This document shows, one piece after another, positions 16,473 through 24,816 of a stretch of 36,686 nt of DNA. The notes beneath the pieces are model-generated. The model worked only from the letters and a program-made list of their open reading frames with translations. It searched no databases and was not told where the DNA came from. Position 1 is the first letter of the stretch; each line of letters opens with the position of its first letter. Position numbers and translations under genes: made by a program. Source of the DNA: G021776435 sp046756245 (GTDB taxonomy: Bacteria > Pseudomonadota > Alphaproteobacteria > Caulobacterales > Parvularculaceae); NCBI GenBank assembly GCA_046756245.1, contig JBHHVZ010000018.1, positions 1 to 36,686 on the forward strand. Direction: 5' to 3'.

Positions 16473-17966
16473 GTGACCGAATTGGCCGTAAACAATCGCG
16501 CCCGCGCGGCGCACGAGAGCGTCGAGCGCCACGACGTCGAGGCCGTCAACGCGGCCGCGCGGCGCGGGCTCTATAAGGCGCGCGAGCCGATTTATCCGAA
16601 AGCCGTCAATGGAAAATTCCGCACGCTGAAATGGACGTTGCTTATCGTCACGCTTGGCGTTTATTACGTGCTGCCCTGGCTTCGCTGGCCGCGCGGACCT
16701 GGCGAGCCCGATCAAGCCGTTATGGTCGATTTTCCCGGCCGGCGCTTTTATTTCTTTTTCATCGAGATATGGCCGGACGAACTTTATTTCCTGACCGGGT
16801 TGCTGATTCTGGCGGCGCTGGCGCTGTTCTTCGCAACGGCTTTGTTCGGGCGCGTGTGGTGCGGTTATGCGTGCCCGCAGACGGTCTGGACGGATCTTTT
16901 TATCGCCGTTGAACGGCTCGTCGAGGGCGACCGCAACAAACGCATCCATTTCGCGCGGGCGCCATGGACGGCGTCGAAGGCCGGCAAGAAAGTCGTCAAA
17001 CATGCACTTTGGCTGCTGATTGCGATGGGAACGGGCGGGGCGTGGGTGTTTTACTTTCATGACGCGCCGGCGATCCTGCCGAAGATTTTCAACGGCGCGG
17101 CGCCGGCGTCGGCCTATCTCTTTATCGGCATTCTGACGTTTACGACTTATGTGCTCGCCGGCTCAATGCGCGAACAGGTCTGCACCTATATGTGCCCGTG
17201 GCCGCGCATTCAGGCGGCGCTCGTCGACGCCGACACGCTGCAGGTCACGTACAAGCGCGACCGCGGCGAACTGCGCGGCCCCCACAAGAAAGGCGAGCCC
17301 TGGGAGGGCCGCGGCGATTGCGTGTCGTGCCGCGCCTGCGTCGCCGCCTGTCCGATGGGCATCGACATCCGCGACGGCGATCAACTCGAATGCATTAACT
17401 GCGCTTTGTGCATCGACGCCTGCGACGAGATCATGAAAAAAGTCGGCCGGCCGACGGGGCTCATTGGCTATGACACGAATATCAACCTATCGCGTCGCGC
17501 GGCGGGCGAAAGACCTGTCTTTCGCATCATTCGTCCCAGAACCATTCTCTACGCCGTGCTGCTGGCGGCTGTCGGCGGATTGATGACGTGGGGCCTGTCG
17601 ACGCGCGCGACTATGGAGATCAATGTGTTGCGCGACCGCACGCCGCCATTCGTGAAGCTGTCGGACGGATCGGTGCGCAACGCCTATACGGTGAAGCTCG
17701 TCAACAAGGACGACGGACCGCGCCTCTTTCGCGTGACGTTCGACGGGCCCGAGGGCATGATGGTGAGCGCGGTCGGCGAAACCGTGGAAGGCGCAAGCGC
17801 CGACGTCGTCGTCGATGGCGATACCGTGCGCGCCGTGCGCATGTTCGCCACCCTCGACCCCGGTCCCGCAACGCGATCGTCCGAGCCGGTTCGCATTATC
17901 GCGCGCGACATCGTCAGCGGGGAGACGGCCGAAAACCCGACCGTGTTCCTGTTGGGAGAACGCTGA
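16473..17966 (+). CDS. ccoG: CcoG/RdxA/FixG, cbb3 oxidase assembly iron-sulfur protein
   Basis: 497 residues starting at GTG, with GAGG only two bases upstream (weak). Four or five membrane helices (about 55-72, 105-125, 180-196, 213-230 and 343-360) carry the paired CxxxCP motifs C130/C134 and C237/C241. Two 4Fe-4S clusters are bound by C283, C286, C289, C293 and C307, C310, C313, C317. The C-terminal third is a periplasmic immunoglobulin-like domain. CcoG is known as a Cu(II) reductase that gives Cu(I) for the CuB site of CcoN. It begins 71 bases after ccoP, which may allow some separate expression, and overlaps ccoH by one base. Confidence 0.96.
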   Translation: MTELAVNNRARAAHESVERHDVEAVNAAARRGLYKAREPIYPKAVNGKFRTLKWTLLIVTLGVYYVLPWLRWPRGPGEPDQAVMVDFPGRRFYFFFIEIWPDELYFLTGLLILAALALFFATALFGRVWCGYACPQTVWTDLFIAVERLVEGDRNKRIHFARAPWTASKAGKKVVKHALWLLIAMGTGGAWVFYFHDAPAILPKIFNGAAPASAYLFIGILTFTTYVLAGSMREQVCTYMCPWPRIQAALVDADTLQVTYKRDRGELRGPHKKGEPWEGRGDCVSCRACVAACPMGIDIRDGDQLECINCALCIDACDEIMKKVGRPTGLIGYDTNINLSRRAAGERPVFRIIRPRTILYAVLLAAVGGLMTWGLSTRATMEINVLRDRTPPFVKLSDGSVRNAYTVKLVNKDDGPRLFRVTFDGPEGMMVSAVGETVEGASADVVVDGDTVRAVRMFATLDPGPATRSSEPVRIIARDIVSGETAENPTVFLLGER

Positions 17967-18451
17967 TGGCGCAATTCCGAATCAAGGGCTGGCATGTGCT
18001 GGCGGGCGTTCTTGCGTTTTTCGCCGTGGTGATCGCCGCGAATATCGTTTTCATGACGCTCGCGCTCAGAAGCTTTCCCGGCCAGGAGGAAGAAAAGCCG
18101 TATCTACAGGGTCTCAACTACAATGACGCGCTGGCCGACCGCCGCCGGCAGGAAGCGCTCGGCTGGCGCGCCGTCGTTGAAGAAGCCGCGCGCCGCGAAG
18201 ATAACGCCGGTCTTGTGGCGTTGTCTTTTGAAGATCGCACCGGCGCGCCGCTGGACGGTCTTGAGGTGACGGGCGCGCTCGAACGGCCGGCGTCCGAGGC
18301 CGCCCATCCTGTCGAATTTGTTCACACGAGCGCCGGGCGTTATGAGGTTGTCATTGAGGAACTCGGCGCGGGCGTCTGGGATCTCTCGGCGCGCGCCGTC
18401 GACGACGCCGGTCAACGCTTCGACGTCAAAGCCCGGATCGTAATCGAATGA
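17966..18451 (+). CDS. ccoH: CcoH/FixH, cbb3 oxidase assembly protein
   Basis: 161 residues. The start at 17966 overlaps the ccoG stop (TGATG) and has GGGAGAA upstream. One N-terminal helix (about 9-33) and a periplasmic beta-rich domain with the YLQGLNYNDALADRR segment match FixH. CcoH binds the assembling oxidase and is needed for its stability. It overlaps ccoI by four bases (ATGA). Confidence 0.92.
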   Translation: MAQFRIKGWHVLAGVLAFFAVVIAANIVFMTLALRSFPGQEEEKPYLQGLNYNDALADRRRQEALGWRAVVEEAARREDNAGLVALSFEDRTGAPLDGLEVTGALERPASEAAHPVEFVHTSAGRYEVVIEELGAGVWDLSARAVDDAGQRFDVKARIVIE

Positions 18452-20697
18452 CGCAGCCGAGAGCCATCGCCGGCGAAGCGCCGGGCTGTCCGAGCGGGCT
18501 CGAGCCCGCCGCCGACGCCGCCATTGTCGATCCGGCGCCGTTCGTTCGCCGCGCCCGGGACGGAACGGCGCGGCTCGAACTGGCCGTCCACGGCGCCCAC
18601 TGCGCCGGCTGCATAAGAAAGATCGAAGGCGGTCTTGAAAAACTGCCCGGCGGCGTCGCCGCGCGGCTCAATCTTTCAACCGGCAAACTGTCGGTCGCCT
18701 GGCGCGACGGCGCGCTCGCGCCCCGGCGCATCGTCGAAACGCTTTCCGATCTCGGCTATCGCGCAGCGCCGTTCGACCCGGAAGCGGCGGCGAAGGAAAC
18801 CGATCTCGAAGGGCGTTTCCTGTTGCGCTGCCTGGCGGTCGCCGGTTTTGCGACGGCCAACATCATGCTGCTCTCGGTGTCGGTATGGGCCGGACACGAT
18901 GGCGAAATGGGCGAAGCGACCCGCGCGCTCATGCATCTGATTTCCGGCATGATCGCCATCCCCGCGGCGGCATTTGCGGGCCGGCCGTTCTTCCGTTCGG
19001 CGTTCGCGGCGCTCAAAGCGGGCCGGGCCAACATGGACGTGCCGATCTCGCTCGCCGTTACGCTGGCGTTGGGCTTGAGCGTTTTTGAAGCGATGCGCGG
19101 CGGCGAGCACGCCTATTTCGACGCGGCGGTGATGCTGTTGTTTTTTCTGTTGATCGGACGCTATCTCGATCACCGACTGCGCGCGCGCGCCCGCGCCGCC
19201 GCGCAGGATCTCCTGGCGCTGCAGGCGACGACGGCCAACCGGATTTTGGCGGACGGCGTCGTCGAAGCGATCGCTGCGCGCGACATTAATGTGGGCGATC
19301 GCATCGTGCTGTCGCCGGGCGACCGGGCGCCGGCGAACGGCGTCATTGAGGAGGGCGAGTCGTCGCTTGATGTTTCGCTCGTCACCGGCGAGAGCGCCCC
19401 GGCGCGCGCCGGGGCTGGCGATACGATCTACGCGGGCGTCGTCAATCTTTCGCACCGTCTCGTCATGCGCGCCGAAGCGAAGGCCGAAGATTCCCTCGTC
19501 GCCGATCTCACCCGGCTTATTGAAGCCGGCGAACAGGGCAAGAGCCGCTATATGCGTCTCGCCGACCGGGCGGCGGCGCTTTATGTGCCGATCGTGCACG
19601 GTCTGGCGCTCGCTGCGTTTCTCGGCTGGTTTCTCCTGAGCGACGCCGGGCTGCGCGGCGCGCTGTTAAACGCGGTTGCGGTCCTGATCATCACCTGCCC
19701 ATGCGCTTTGGGGCTCGCCGCGCCGGCGGTGCAGGTGGTCGCCACCGGGCGGCTTTTCAAATCCGGCGTGCTGGTCAAATCGGGCGACGCGCTCGAGCGC
19801 CTGTCGGAGGTCGATATGGTCGTCTTTGACAAGACCGGCACGCTCACTCACGGCCGATTGCTGCTCGCCAACGCTGATGAGATTCCGCCCGACGCGCTCG
19901 CCGGCGCTGCAAAGCTCGCACGCGCCAGCCGCCATCCGCTGGCCCGGGCCATTGTCGCGGCGGCCGGCGCCGGGCCGGCGGCCGGCGAAGCGCACGAGAC
20001 GCCGGGGCTCGGGATTGAAGGGAATGTCGACGGCGCGCCTGCGCGTCTCGGGCGGGCCAACTGGGTCGGCTCGGGGGAGGAAGCCGACGCGGGAACGGTG
20101 CAGACCTGGTATCGGCGCAGCGAGGAACCACAGGTTCGCTTTGTCTTCGACGACGGGCTGCGCGAGGACGCCGCTGCCGTCATTGCCGCGCTCAAGGCGC
20201 GCGGGTTTGAGACCATGATGCTTTCGGGCGACCGCATGGCGCCGGCTGCGCGCATGGCGCAAGAGGCCGGCGTCGACGACTGGCGCGCCGAGCTGTCGCC
20301 GCAGGACAAGATCGCCGTTCTGGAAGAGCTCAGCGCAAAAGGAGTCTGCACGGCGATGATCGGCGACGGACTGAACGATGCGCCGGCGCTCGCCGCCGCG
20401 CACGCCTCCCTGTCGCCGGGAACGGCTGCCGACGCCAGTCAGGCGGCGGCCGACTTCGTCTTTCAGGGCGCGCGTCTGGCGCCGGTGCTCGACGCCTTCG
20501 ACGTCGCCGCCAGAGCGCGCCGGCGCATGCTCGAAAATTTCGGCTTCGCCGCGCTTTACAATCTTGTCGCCGCGCCGCTGGCGGTCTTCGGATTCGTGAC
20601 GCCCCTGATCGCCGCCGTCGCCATGTCGGGTTCGTCGATTATCGTCACCCTGAATGCCTTGCGGCTGGCCGGCTGGAAGCGGGAGAACGTGCAATGA
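18448..20697 (+). CDS. ccoI: CcoI/FixI, copper-exporting P1B-type ATPase for cbb3 assembly
   Basis: A 749-residue Cu(I) P-type ATPase of the FixI/CopA2 group that moves copper to the periplasm for cbb3 (and perhaps NosZ) assembly. A heavy-metal domain with GAHCAGC (C52, C55) is followed by eight membrane helices. The copper-path motif is CPC (C417-C419), the phosphorylation site DKTGTLT (D461), the HP motif SRHP (H496) and the hinge GDGLNDAP (from G639, D640). A 45-residue Pro/Ala-rich leader with one more Cys precedes the metal domain. It overlaps ccoH and ccoS by ATGA. Confidence 0.96.
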   Translation: MTQPRAIAGEAPGCPSGLEPAADAAIVDPAPFVRRARDGTARLELAVHGAHCAGCIRKIEGGLEKLPGGVAARLNLSTGKLSVAWRDGALAPRRIVETLSDLGYRAAPFDPEAAAKETDLEGRFLLRCLAVAGFATANIMLLSVSVWAGHDGEMGEATRALMHLISGMIAIPAAAFAGRPFFRSAFAALKAGRANMDVPISLAVTLALGLSVFEAMRGGEHAYFDAAVMLLFFLLIGRYLDHRLRARARAAAQDLLALQATTANRILADGVVEAIAARDINVGDRIVLSPGDRAPANGVIEEGESSLDVSLVTGESAPARAGAGDTIYAGVVNLSHRLVMRAEAKAEDSLVADLTRLIEAGEQGKSRYMRLADRAAALYVPIVHGLALAAFLGWFLLSDAGLRGALLNAVAVLIITCPCALGLAAPAVQVVATGRLFKSGVLVKSGDALERLSEVDMVVFDKTGTLTHGRLLLANADEIPPDALAGAAKLARASRHPLARAIVAAAGAGPAAGEAHETPGLGIEGNVDGAPARLGRANWVGSGEEADAGTVQTWYRRSEEPQVRFVFDDGLREDAAAVIAALKARGFETMMLSGDRMAPAARMAQEAGVDDWRAELSPQDKIAVLEELSAKGVCTAMIGDGLNDAPALAAAHASLSPGTAADASQAAADFVFQGARLAPVLDAFDVAARARRRMLENFGFAALYNLVAAPLAVFGFVTPLIAAVAMSGSSIIVTLNALRLAGWKRENVQ

Positions 20698-20852
20698 GCG
20701 TACTCGTCGTTCTCATTCCGATTGCGCTGCTGCTTGGCCTCATCGGTCTTCTGGCGTTTTTCTGGGCGCTGCGCTCCGGCCAGTATGAGGACCTCGACGG
20801 CGCGGCCGAACGCATTCTGCTCGACGACGATCTTGATGAGGATGAGGATTAG
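20694..20852 (+). CDS. ccoS: CcoS, cbb3 oxidase assembly small membrane protein
   Basis: 52 residues starting in the ATGA overlap with ccoI. One helix (about 3-24) is followed by the FFWALRSGQYEDLDGAAERIL segment that defines CcoS, then an acidic tail. CcoS is needed for heme and copper insertion into CcoN. Its last four bases overlap the convergent DUF2189 gene. Confidence 0.93.
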   Translation: MSVLVVLIPIALLLGLIGLLAFFWALRSGQYEDLDGAAERILLDDDLDEDED

Positions 20853-21622
20853 GCGGCGCCGGCGAGATCGCGATAGGCCCGCCATGTTGCATGCCCGAGC
20901 AGCGGAAAGGCGACGATAAGTCCGACAAGGAACAGCGCTATGCCGACAGCCGTCACCACGGCGATGATCCAGGCCCACAACAGCATCGCGCCGGGATTCT
21001 TTTTCACAGCTTCGACGCTCAACGCAATCGCCGTGAAGGCGTCGGCTTCGCGATCCATCAGCAGCGGCATGGAGAGCGCCGTCAGGACGTAAATCACGAA
21101 GGCGATAGCGCCGCCCGTCAGACTTCCCACCGCCAGCATCATGACGCCGGCCCTGGTCGTCAGCGTGAACGGGATGAACTCTCCGAGCGGCAAATAAGAG
21201 CCGTGGGCGAACAACGCGTAAATCAGCGTCGCCATGCGCATCCAGACAAGAACCGCAAACATCAGAAAGAACGCGATCAACGCCATCTGCGCAGGCGATC
21301 TCATCTTTACAAAAATTATGTCGCGTGCATTAAGCGACTCTCCCGCCTCCAGCCGGCGGCTGATCTCGTAGAGACCGGCGGCGAGCAGCGGTCCGACCAG
21401 CGCGAAGGCGCCGATCGCGGCCGGAATCACCGATTCGAGTCCGGCGCGCCACAATCCGGCGGTGATCGCCAGGCCGATAACGACGAATGCGGCGCCGTAG
21501 CCGAGGCTTAGAAACGGCGCGCGCAGCATGTCCCGCCAGCCCGCGCCGAGCCAGGCCCAGGGGGCGTCGGGAGAAATTTTGGCGATGGCCGGGGTTCCTG
21601 TCGCCGCGCTCATGACCGTCAT
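20849..21622 (-). CDS. DUF2189 domain-containing integral membrane protein
   Basis: 257 residues with about six membrane helices (near 40-60, 66-85, 110-135, 150-190 and 217-245). The layout and the segments RDMLRAPFLSLGYGAAF near the start and GHATWRAYRDL at the end match the DUF2189 family, whose function is not known. Starts at 21622 or 21613 are both possible. It converges on ccoS with a four-base overlap and may follow ccmB on the same strand after 60 bases. Its neighbours suggest, but do not prove, a link with respiratory complex assembly. Confidence 0.8.
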   Translation of the reverse strand: MTVMSAATGTPAIAKISPDAPWAWLGAGWRDMLRAPFLSLGYGAAFVVIGLAITAGLWRAGLESVIPAAIGAFALVGPLLAAGLYEISRRLEAGESLNARDIIFVKMRSPAQMALIAFFLMFAVLVWMRMATLIYALFAHGSYLPLGEFIPFTLTTRAGVMMLAVGSLTGGAIAFVIYVLTALSMPLLMDREADAFTAIALSVEAVKKNPGAMLLWAWIIAVVTAVGIALFLVGLIVAFPLLGHATWRAYRDLAGAA

Positions 21623-21682
21623 TATACTCCAAGCCGCCGCATGTGCGCCAGCCGGATACGCGCCCGCCGATCGAAGCGGCGT

Positions 21683-22351
21683 TTAACTCAGATTGGCGCG
21701 CAACGCAGCCGCCGCCGCGAACGGCGCGATAATCAGCGAGAACAGCGTCACCGCGCCGGCCAGCATCAGGTTCGGCGCAAAGTGCGGCTCTGACAAGGCG
21801 CCGGCCTGCGCCGCGCCGACGCCGAATATGAGCGCCGGCGCGTAAAGCGGCCCGACGATAATCGACACCAGCACGTTGGCGCGCCGCATCGACACCGCCA
21901 GTGCGGCGGCGAACGCGCCCAGAAGCGCCAGCGCCGGCGTGCCGACCAGCAGCGACAGGATCACCGGCGCATAGGCGACAGGTTCGAGGTTGAGCAAAAT
22001 GCCGAGAATTGGCGTCGCAACAATAAGCGGCAGGCAGGTCGAAAACCAGTGCGCGACGACCTTGGCGAGAACGCTCAGTTCCAGCACCGGGCTGGTTTCG
22101 ACGATGACGTCGAGCGAGCCGTCCTCGTAGTCGGCCTGGAACACGCGGTCCAGCGACACCAGCGTCGACAACAGCGCGCCGGTCCACAAGACAGGGCCCG
22201 CAAGCTTCGAGAGCAAAGGAATGTCGGGGCCGATGGCGAAGGAAAACACGACCGCCGTCAGCGCGAAAAACGTCACCGCCTGAAGCGCCCCGCCGCCGGC
22301 CCGAAAGGCGAGCGTAATGTCGCGTTCGATGATCGCGGCGAATGCGCTCAT
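21683..22351 (-). CDS. ccmB: CcmB, heme exporter permease
   Basis: 222 residues with six membrane helices, the permease of the CcmABCD system that loads heme on CcmE for periplasmic cytochrome c maturation. The segments IERDITLAFRAGGG at the start and ADYEDGSLDVIVETSP after the second helix are typical. It overlaps ccmA by ATGA. The cytochromes made in this window (the nos cytochrome, CcoO, CcoP) are clients of this system. Confidence 0.94.
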   Translation of the reverse strand: MSAFAAIIERDITLAFRAGGGALQAVTFFALTAVVFSFAIGPDIPLLSKLAGPVLWTGALLSTLVSLDRVFQADYEDGSLDVIVETSPVLELSVLAKVVAHWFSTCLPLIVATPILGILLNLEPVAYAPVILSLLVGTPALALLGAFAAALAVSMRRANVLVSIIVGPLYAPALIFGVGAAQAGALSEPHFAPNLMLAGAVTLFSLIIAPFAAAAALRANLS

Positions 22352-23016
22352 TTGACCCGCGTCCTTGCTGCAAGCGTCAGGGTCCGGGCGCCGTCGAGCG
22401 TGAAGCCGTCATGGGTGGCGATCAGCGCGCCGCCGCCGCGCGCCCGGTGCTCTTCGACGACGCGCGCGAAACTTTCGACCGACGCTCTGTCAAGCGATGA
22501 TGTGGGCTCGTCGAGAAGCCAGATCGCCTTGTTGCAGAACGCCAGCCGCGACAACCCGAGCCGGCGCTTCTGGCCGGCGGAAAGAAAACTGGCCGGCAGG
22601 TCGGCGAGCTGTTTCAGATTGAAGCGCTCAAGCGCCAGCGTCACAGATTTTTTTTCGGCGCCGTAAAGCCGCGCCCAGAACGCCATATTCTCGTAAACGG
22701 ACATGGCGCGCTTCACGGCGTCCGCATGGCCGCAATAGATCGTGTTGGCGCGCCGGTCTTCGTCATCGATTCTGCCGCCGGCGCTGTCGGCCATTTCGAT
22801 CGAACCGCCGTCGGTCGGCAGGAACCCGGCCAGCGCGCGCAGGAGCGTTGTTTTTCCCGATCCGTTCGGTCCGCGCAAAAGCACCGCCTGTCCCGGTTTC
22901 AGCGCGAAGTCGAGATTGGAGAGTATGCGCCGTCCGCCCCGGGTGACGCCGAGACCGCGCACGCAAAGCTGCATGCCGAACGCCGGTCGCTGTTGTTGTG
23001 CAGGCGGAGCGTCCAT
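22348..23016 (-). CDS. ccmA: CcmA, heme exporter ATPase
   Basis: A 222-residue ABC ATPase. Walker A is GPNGSGKT (49-56), the signature LSAGQKRRL and Walker B AIWLLDEPTSSLD. It pairs with CcmB and powers release of heme-loaded CcmE. A start at 22974 would remove a 14-residue leader (PPAQQQRPAFG), so the N-terminus is uncertain. It lies 41 bases after ccmD. Confidence 0.94.
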   Translation of the reverse strand: MDAPPAQQQRPAFGMQLCVRGLGVTRGGRRILSNLDFALKPGQAVLLRGPNGSGKTTLLRALAGFLPTDGGSIEMADSAGGRIDDEDRRANTIYCGHADAVKRAMSVYENMAFWARLYGAEKKSVTLALERFNLKQLADLPASFLSAGQKRRLGLSRLAFCNKAIWLLDEPTSSLDRASVESFARVVEEHRARGGGALIATHDGFTLDGARTLTLAARTRVK

Positions 23017-23057
23017 GCCGGTCCCGTCAAGCGGCGCGCGGCGCGCCCGAGTCTAAT

Positions 23058-23240
23058 TCATTCAGAGTCATGACTGGGGCTGTTTCCAGGCTGGGCGTCC
23101 TCGAGACGCTTCAGCTTCTCGCGCAAGGTCTTGCCGCGCCGCCAGACATAAATCGTCAGGCCCGCAATCGCCGCCGCCGATACGATATAGGCTGGCCAAA
23201 CAAACTGGGCGTAGCCGCCCATCTCGAAAAAATCCGCCAT
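23058..23240 (-). CDS. ccmD: CcmD-like heme exporter small protein
   Basis: 60 residues starting at 23240 (AGAGGG upstream). The sequence around the single helix, MGGYAQFVWPAYIVSAAAI, is the usual CcmD pattern, followed by a basic VWRRGKTLREKLKRLE stretch. CcmD helps CcmABC release holo-CcmE. Here it comes first, before ccmA, while the common order is ccmABC then ccmD; no ccmC is present in the window. Confidence 0.82.
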   Translation of the reverse strand: MADFFEMGGYAQFVWPAYIVSAAAIAGLTIYVWRRGKTLREKLKRLEDAQPGNSPSHDSE

Positions 23241-23581
23241 GGCCAACCCTCTAGCGCGAAATGCGCCCCGGTCAAATAGGACGAAATGACCGCGCCGCCA
23301 GTCGGCGTCGGGAGAAAGCAGCTTGCAGGCGCCCGCGCGTTCCGGTTCAGGCGGCGCAGAGCGCATGCGGAAAATGCGAATAATCCGCTAATTCGCGACG
23401 GTCAAAAGAAGATTATGCGCCGCTCCCGGGGCGAATTTAGACGATGGCGCCGGCGCCTTGACGCCGCGAAACGCCGCGCGCAGGTAATGCGCGAGAAATT
23501 GGCGAACCTGGCCGAACCCCCGAAACGCCGGGCCTGCGCGGGCAGGCGGTAGCGCTCGCCAGCGGATCCAGAGGAGGATCG
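23241..23581. other. Divergent intergenic region between ccmD and the bkd operon
   Basis: A 341-base gap that should hold the promoters of the ccmD-A-B genes (leftward) and of the 2-oxoacid dehydrogenase operon (rightward). TTGACG at 23459-23464 followed about 17-19 bases later by GGTAAT is a weak promoter candidate. CGAAT-AATCCGCTA-ATTCG (23378-23396) is a short inverted repeat. An 88-codon open frame (23286-23552) is very Arg-rich and has no family look, so it is not called. Confidence 0.5.
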
Positions 23582-24814
23582 ATGACCGATTATCCGCCGC
23601 TAAAATTGCGCGTTCCCGAGCCGGAATTCCGTCCCGGCGACAAACCGGACTTCAGCGGGGTCGCCATACCCAAAGCCGGCTCGGTCCGGCGGCCGGAAGT
23701 CGATGTCGCGCCTGAGGAAATCCGCGATCTGGCCTATTCCATCATTCGCGTGCTCGACCGCAAGGGCAATGCAGTCGGTCCGTGGGCCGGTCTCTTGAGC
23801 GACGAGGAAGCGCGCGGGGGTCTCGCCGACATGTTGCGGGTGCGCGCCTATGACGCCCGCATGCTGATGGCCCAGCGCCAGGGCAAGACCTCGTTTTACA
23901 TGCAAAGCCTCGGCGAGGAGGCGATCGCCTGCGCTTTCCAGAAGGCGCTGTCTCCGGGCGATATGAATTTTCCGACCTATCGCCAGCAGGGTCTTCTTCT
24001 GTCGACGGATTATCCTGTCATCGACATGATGAACCAGGTTTATTCGAACGAGAACGATCCGCTGAAAGGCCGCCAGTTGCCGATCATGTATTCGTCGAAG
24101 GAATACGGATTTTTTTCGATTTCGGGCAATCTGGCCACGCAGTTCATCCAGGCGGTCGGCTGGGCGATGGCGTCCGCAATCAAGGGCGATAAGAAAATCG
24201 CCGCCGGCTGGATCGGCGACGGTTCGACCGCCGAGTCGGACTTTCATTCGGCCATGGTGTTCGCGTCGACCTACCACGCGCCGGTGGTGCTGAATATCGT
24301 CAATAACCAGTGGGCGATTTCCACGTTCCAGGGCATCGCCAAGGGCGATGCGGGAACATTCGCTGCGCGCGGACACGGCTTCGGCATGCCGTCGCTCAGG
24401 GTCGACGGAAACGATTATTTCGCCGTCTATGCGGTTGCGAAGTGGGCGATCGAGCGGGCGCGGCGCAATCTCGGGCCGACGCTCATCGAATATGTCACCT
24501 ACCGGGCCGGGGCGCATTCAACGTCTGACGATCCGTCGGCCTATCGCCCGAAAGAAGAATCCGACGCCTGGCCCCTCGGCGATCCGGTCGAACGGCTCAA
24601 AAACCACCTCATCCTAAAAGGCGCATGGTCGGAAGAGCGTCATACGCAGGCCAAAGCGCGGATTGATTCGGAAATTCTGCAGGCCCAGAAGGAAGCCGAA
24701 AAGCACGGCACGCTTCATTCCGGCGGCAAACCCTCGATGCGCGACATGTTCGAGGGCGTTTACAAGGAAATGCCGCTTCATCTGCGTCGTCAGCGGCAGG
24801 AAGCGGGGGTCTGA
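23582..24814 (+). CDS. bkdA1: Branched-chain 2-oxoacid dehydrogenase E1 component, alpha subunit
   Basis: 410 residues. With the beta subunit it decarboxylates 2-oxoisovalerate and related acids from Val, Leu and Ile, using thiamine diphosphate, and passes the acyl group to lipoyl-E2. The ThDP motif starts at GDGSTAESDFH (212-222) and ends at NIVNN. The segments TYRQQGLLLS and YRAGAHSTSDDPSAYRP (phosphorylation-loop region of E1 alpha) and the long N-terminus (YPPLKLRVPEPEFRPGD) mark the BCKDH type rather than pyruvate dehydrogenase. AGAGGAGG precedes the ATG. Two bases separate it from E1 beta. Confidence 0.95.
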   Translation: MTDYPPLKLRVPEPEFRPGDKPDFSGVAIPKAGSVRRPEVDVAPEEIRDLAYSIIRVLDRKGNAVGPWAGLLSDEEARGGLADMLRVRAYDARMLMAQRQGKTSFYMQSLGEEAIACAFQKALSPGDMNFPTYRQQGLLLSTDYPVIDMMNQVYSNENDPLKGRQLPIMYSSKEYGFFSISGNLATQFIQAVGWAMASAIKGDKKIAAGWIGDGSTAESDFHSAMVFASTYHAPVVLNIVNNQWAISTFQGIAKGDAGTFAARGHGFGMPSLRVDGNDYFAVYAVAKWAIERARRNLGPTLIEYVTYRAGAHSTSDDPSAYRPKEESDAWPLGDPVERLKNHLILKGAWSEERHTQAKARIDSEILQAQKEAEKHGTLHSGGKPSMRDMFEGVYKEMPLHLRRQRQEAGV

Positions 24815-24816
24815 CC

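Noticed and set aside
23286..23552. 88-codon Arg-rich frame upstream of the bkd operon
   Set aside because: No ribosome site, no family signal, extreme Arg content and position in a promoter region; it is treated as chance.
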